Assembly (NCBI GenBank): GCA_015179045.1
Contig: WHUZ01000038.1
Location: forward strand, 1 to 64,000
Origin: Kalaharituber pfeilii
Taxonomy: Eukaryota; Ascomycota; Pezizomycetes; Pezizales; Pezizaceae
Length of the DNA: 64,000 nucleotides
Reading direction: 5' to 3'
The notes under the pieces are model-generated. The model did no database searches. It was not told the origin of the DNA and saw only the letters and a program-made list of their open reading frames with translations. Each line of letters opens with the position of its first letter. The stretch's first letter is position 1. Below are positions 62,212 to 64,000 of the stretch, piece after piece. Both the position numbers and the translations under genes were made by a program.

Positions 62212-63955
62212 TCAGAGTGCCCAGATGTAAAAATAATCGCAGGAAGAGAAAAAAAAAATTACCCCATGACTTGCATCCCCCACAAGATGCACGTATTTGG
62301 CCAACGTTCCTCGATTGACCTTCCCCCTCGGAGCTTTCCATTTCTTCAGCCTGGATGCAATCTCTTCGTCACTGACATCCATGTTGATTTGGTTTAACTC
62401 GGCGTCGATGGTCACCGTATCACCGTCTGTTCAGAACCGCAGTTTATAGCGCATCGAATTGTCAGTCAAAACCAGAAAAGCCATCAATGTAAGTTGCGTT
62501 ATCGTGGCAGCATTTAATGAAATCTGACGGAATTATGTAGGTGAAATGCCGTACCTTGAAGGATGGCAATTGGCCCGCCAACCTGCGCTTCTGGTACTAC
62601 ATGTCCAACAATAAAGCCATGGGAGGCTAGTGGCAGATAAACAAGTTAGCTTCGCAGGTCCTTGGTGTTAGAAACACGAACCTCCACTATATCTGCCGTC
62701 TGTTATCAGAGCCACGTTCGTGAGACCTGCACCCATCAACGCTGCACTAGTTTTAAGTTGCTCCGGCTATTTGCACATGATTTGTTAGCGTTTCTGTTAA
62801 TTACTTCAACGTAGCGTTGATAATTCCCATTGGCTCTCGACCCAGAGCGCCCACCATCACCCCCTGTTTGCTCTTTGTTTTTTCATTATCCAGTCCGTAA
62901 AACAACTCTAAGCACAAGAGCCAATCCTGTTTTTCCTTGCTCAGTAGACCACAAACTAGTTGTCACCCATGGCCAGCAGCATCCGCATTTTCCTTTAGGT
63001 AATGCAAGAAAGTGTGAGTGTGTGAAAATTTACCATTCCAGGCCCTCCCTTAGGCCCTTCATACCGCACCACCAAGACTGTGTTTTCACTTGGTTTGATC
63101 TCTCCCTTCTCCAAGCATTTTATCAATTGCTCCTCTTCGTCAAATACCCTCGCGTTTCCAACGAATCTCTTCCCTTCTTTGCCCGTGATTTTAGCAACAG
63201 CTCCACCTGGCGCGAGGTTTCCTTTGAGAATACGAATGTGGCCAGTAGCCTTAAGTGGGTTCGAAATGGGTCTGATGATATCCTGCTTCAAGCCCATAAG
63301 GTCTGGAGCATTAGCCACATTGGCTGCAAGGGTTTTGCCCGTAACTGTGGGAATATTGCCGTTTATGAGGTTCTCCTGAATAAGGTATTTCAAAACAGCC
63401 GGCGTGCCACCGAGTTTGTATAAATCGTACATCATATACTTGCCTGAGGGTTTTAGATCCGCCAGTACAGGGATCTTATCCGCAACACGCTGAAAGTCGT
63501 CGATTGACAGATCTAAATCTGCAGAATGAGATATAGCGAGGAAATGGAGCACGGAATTGGTGCTTCCACCGAGAACCATGGTGAGGACAAGTGCATTTTC
63601 CAGGGACTCCTTGGTGATGAGATCGCGTGGCTTAATGTCTTTCTCCAAGCAAACTTTGATAGCAGCTGCCGCTGCAAGGCACTCACGGCGTTTTGCAGGA
63701 TCCTCGGCGGGGGTAGATGAACTTCCAGGAAGCGTCAAGCCCATTGCCTCTATTGCAGTTGCCATAGTGTTGGCAGTGTACATGCCACCACAACCCCCAG
63801 GGCCAGGACATGCATGGCGGATAACATCATCTAAATCTTCCGTGGTGAGTTTTCCGTACATCAAAGCACCATGCGCTTCAAAGCAGCTTGAGATGTTGAC
63901 CGGTTGTTTCAAGCGTTCAGAGAATCCACCCTTGATAGAGCCACCATAGATCATG
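62212..63955 (-). CDS. ILV3: Dihydroxyacid dehydratase, partial (N-terminus beyond the window)
   Basis: DHAD removes water from 2,3-dihydroxy acids in the mitochondrial valine, leucine and isoleucine pathway and needs an iron-sulphur cluster. Exons seen on the minus strand are 63034-63955, 62682-62766, 62555-62626 and 62212-62426, with introns of 267, 55 and 128 bp. The first visible exon starts after a TGTAG acceptor with [10 protein letters not shown]; earlier exons, including the cluster ligand in the CDKN region, lie off the edge. Visible hallmarks are [20 protein letters not shown] (a cluster cysteine), [59 protein letters not shown] and [18 protein letters not shown] spanning a splice site. 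The end after LVGDASHG is uncertain: either the frame reads through a T run to 62212 or a further small exon follows, since relatives usually end in CVTD-like residues. Confidence 0.92.
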
Positions 63956-64000
63956 CTACATGCCCAAAACGTTAGACTGGCGACAACCGGTACGGCAGAA

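Noticed and set aside
1..64000. CRISPR arrays, operons or bacterial defence systems
   Set aside because: No regularly spaced repeats were found and gene structure is plainly eukaryotic with spliceosomal introns.

Overview
The window reads as nuclear DNA of a filamentous ascomycete, Pezizomycotina, with no bacterial or organellar character. Six housekeeping or regulatory protein genes can be assembled with short GT-AG introns (48-128 bp, a few longer) that often carry CTAAC/CTGAC-like branch sites. The best matches by eye are fungal RPC34, STI1, PUT1, ILV3 and two SANT/Myb proteins. Coding density is very low: about 9 kb of recognisable coding sequence in 64 kb. The long spacers hold small inverted-repeat transposons, homopolymer tracts and decayed sequence. 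A large, repeat-rich genome such as those of Pezizales (truffle-like fungi) fits, but that placement is an inference.

Layout. 1-10353 is gene-poor; it holds a 3.4-kb TA-flanked inverted-repeat element (1174-4608) and an orphan copy of its terminus at 6510. 10354-14166 is a divergent pair, RPC34 on the minus strand and STI1 on the plus strand, sharing a 639-bp intergenic promoter. 14167-16305 carries a 643-bp inverted-repeat element (14385-15027), another orphan TIR and a 178-bp pogo-like MITE. 16306-17888 is proline dehydrogenase. 18316-22327 is a decayed ERCC6L2-like SNF2 helicase gene. 22328-34837 has no convincing intact gene but holds two further pogo-like MITEs (25421-26130, 29611-30076). 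34838-35839, perhaps with a first exon near 37002-37103, encodes a two-repeat SANT/Myb protein on the minus strand. 37104-50767 is repeat-derived spacer. 50768-51880 encodes a second, single-repeat SANT/Myb protein. 51881-62211 is spacer with very long T and A tracts. From 62212 to the right edge on the minus strand lies the C-terminal two thirds of dihydroxyacid dehydratase.

The genes do not form a cluster or pathway. They cover RNA polymerase III transcription, Hsp70/Hsp90 co-chaperoning, mitochondrial proline catabolism, branched-chain amino-acid synthesis and two putative DNA-binding regulators. I found no CRISPR array, tRNA, rRNA or obvious biosynthetic cluster. The most informative oddities are the decayed SNF2 gene beside intact neighbours, a one-base excess in an 8-A run that breaks the STI1 frame, and a set of TA-flanked inverted-repeat elements, one of which repeats its terminal motif internally like an array of binding sites. 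No wholly new system could be demonstrated from sequence alone.
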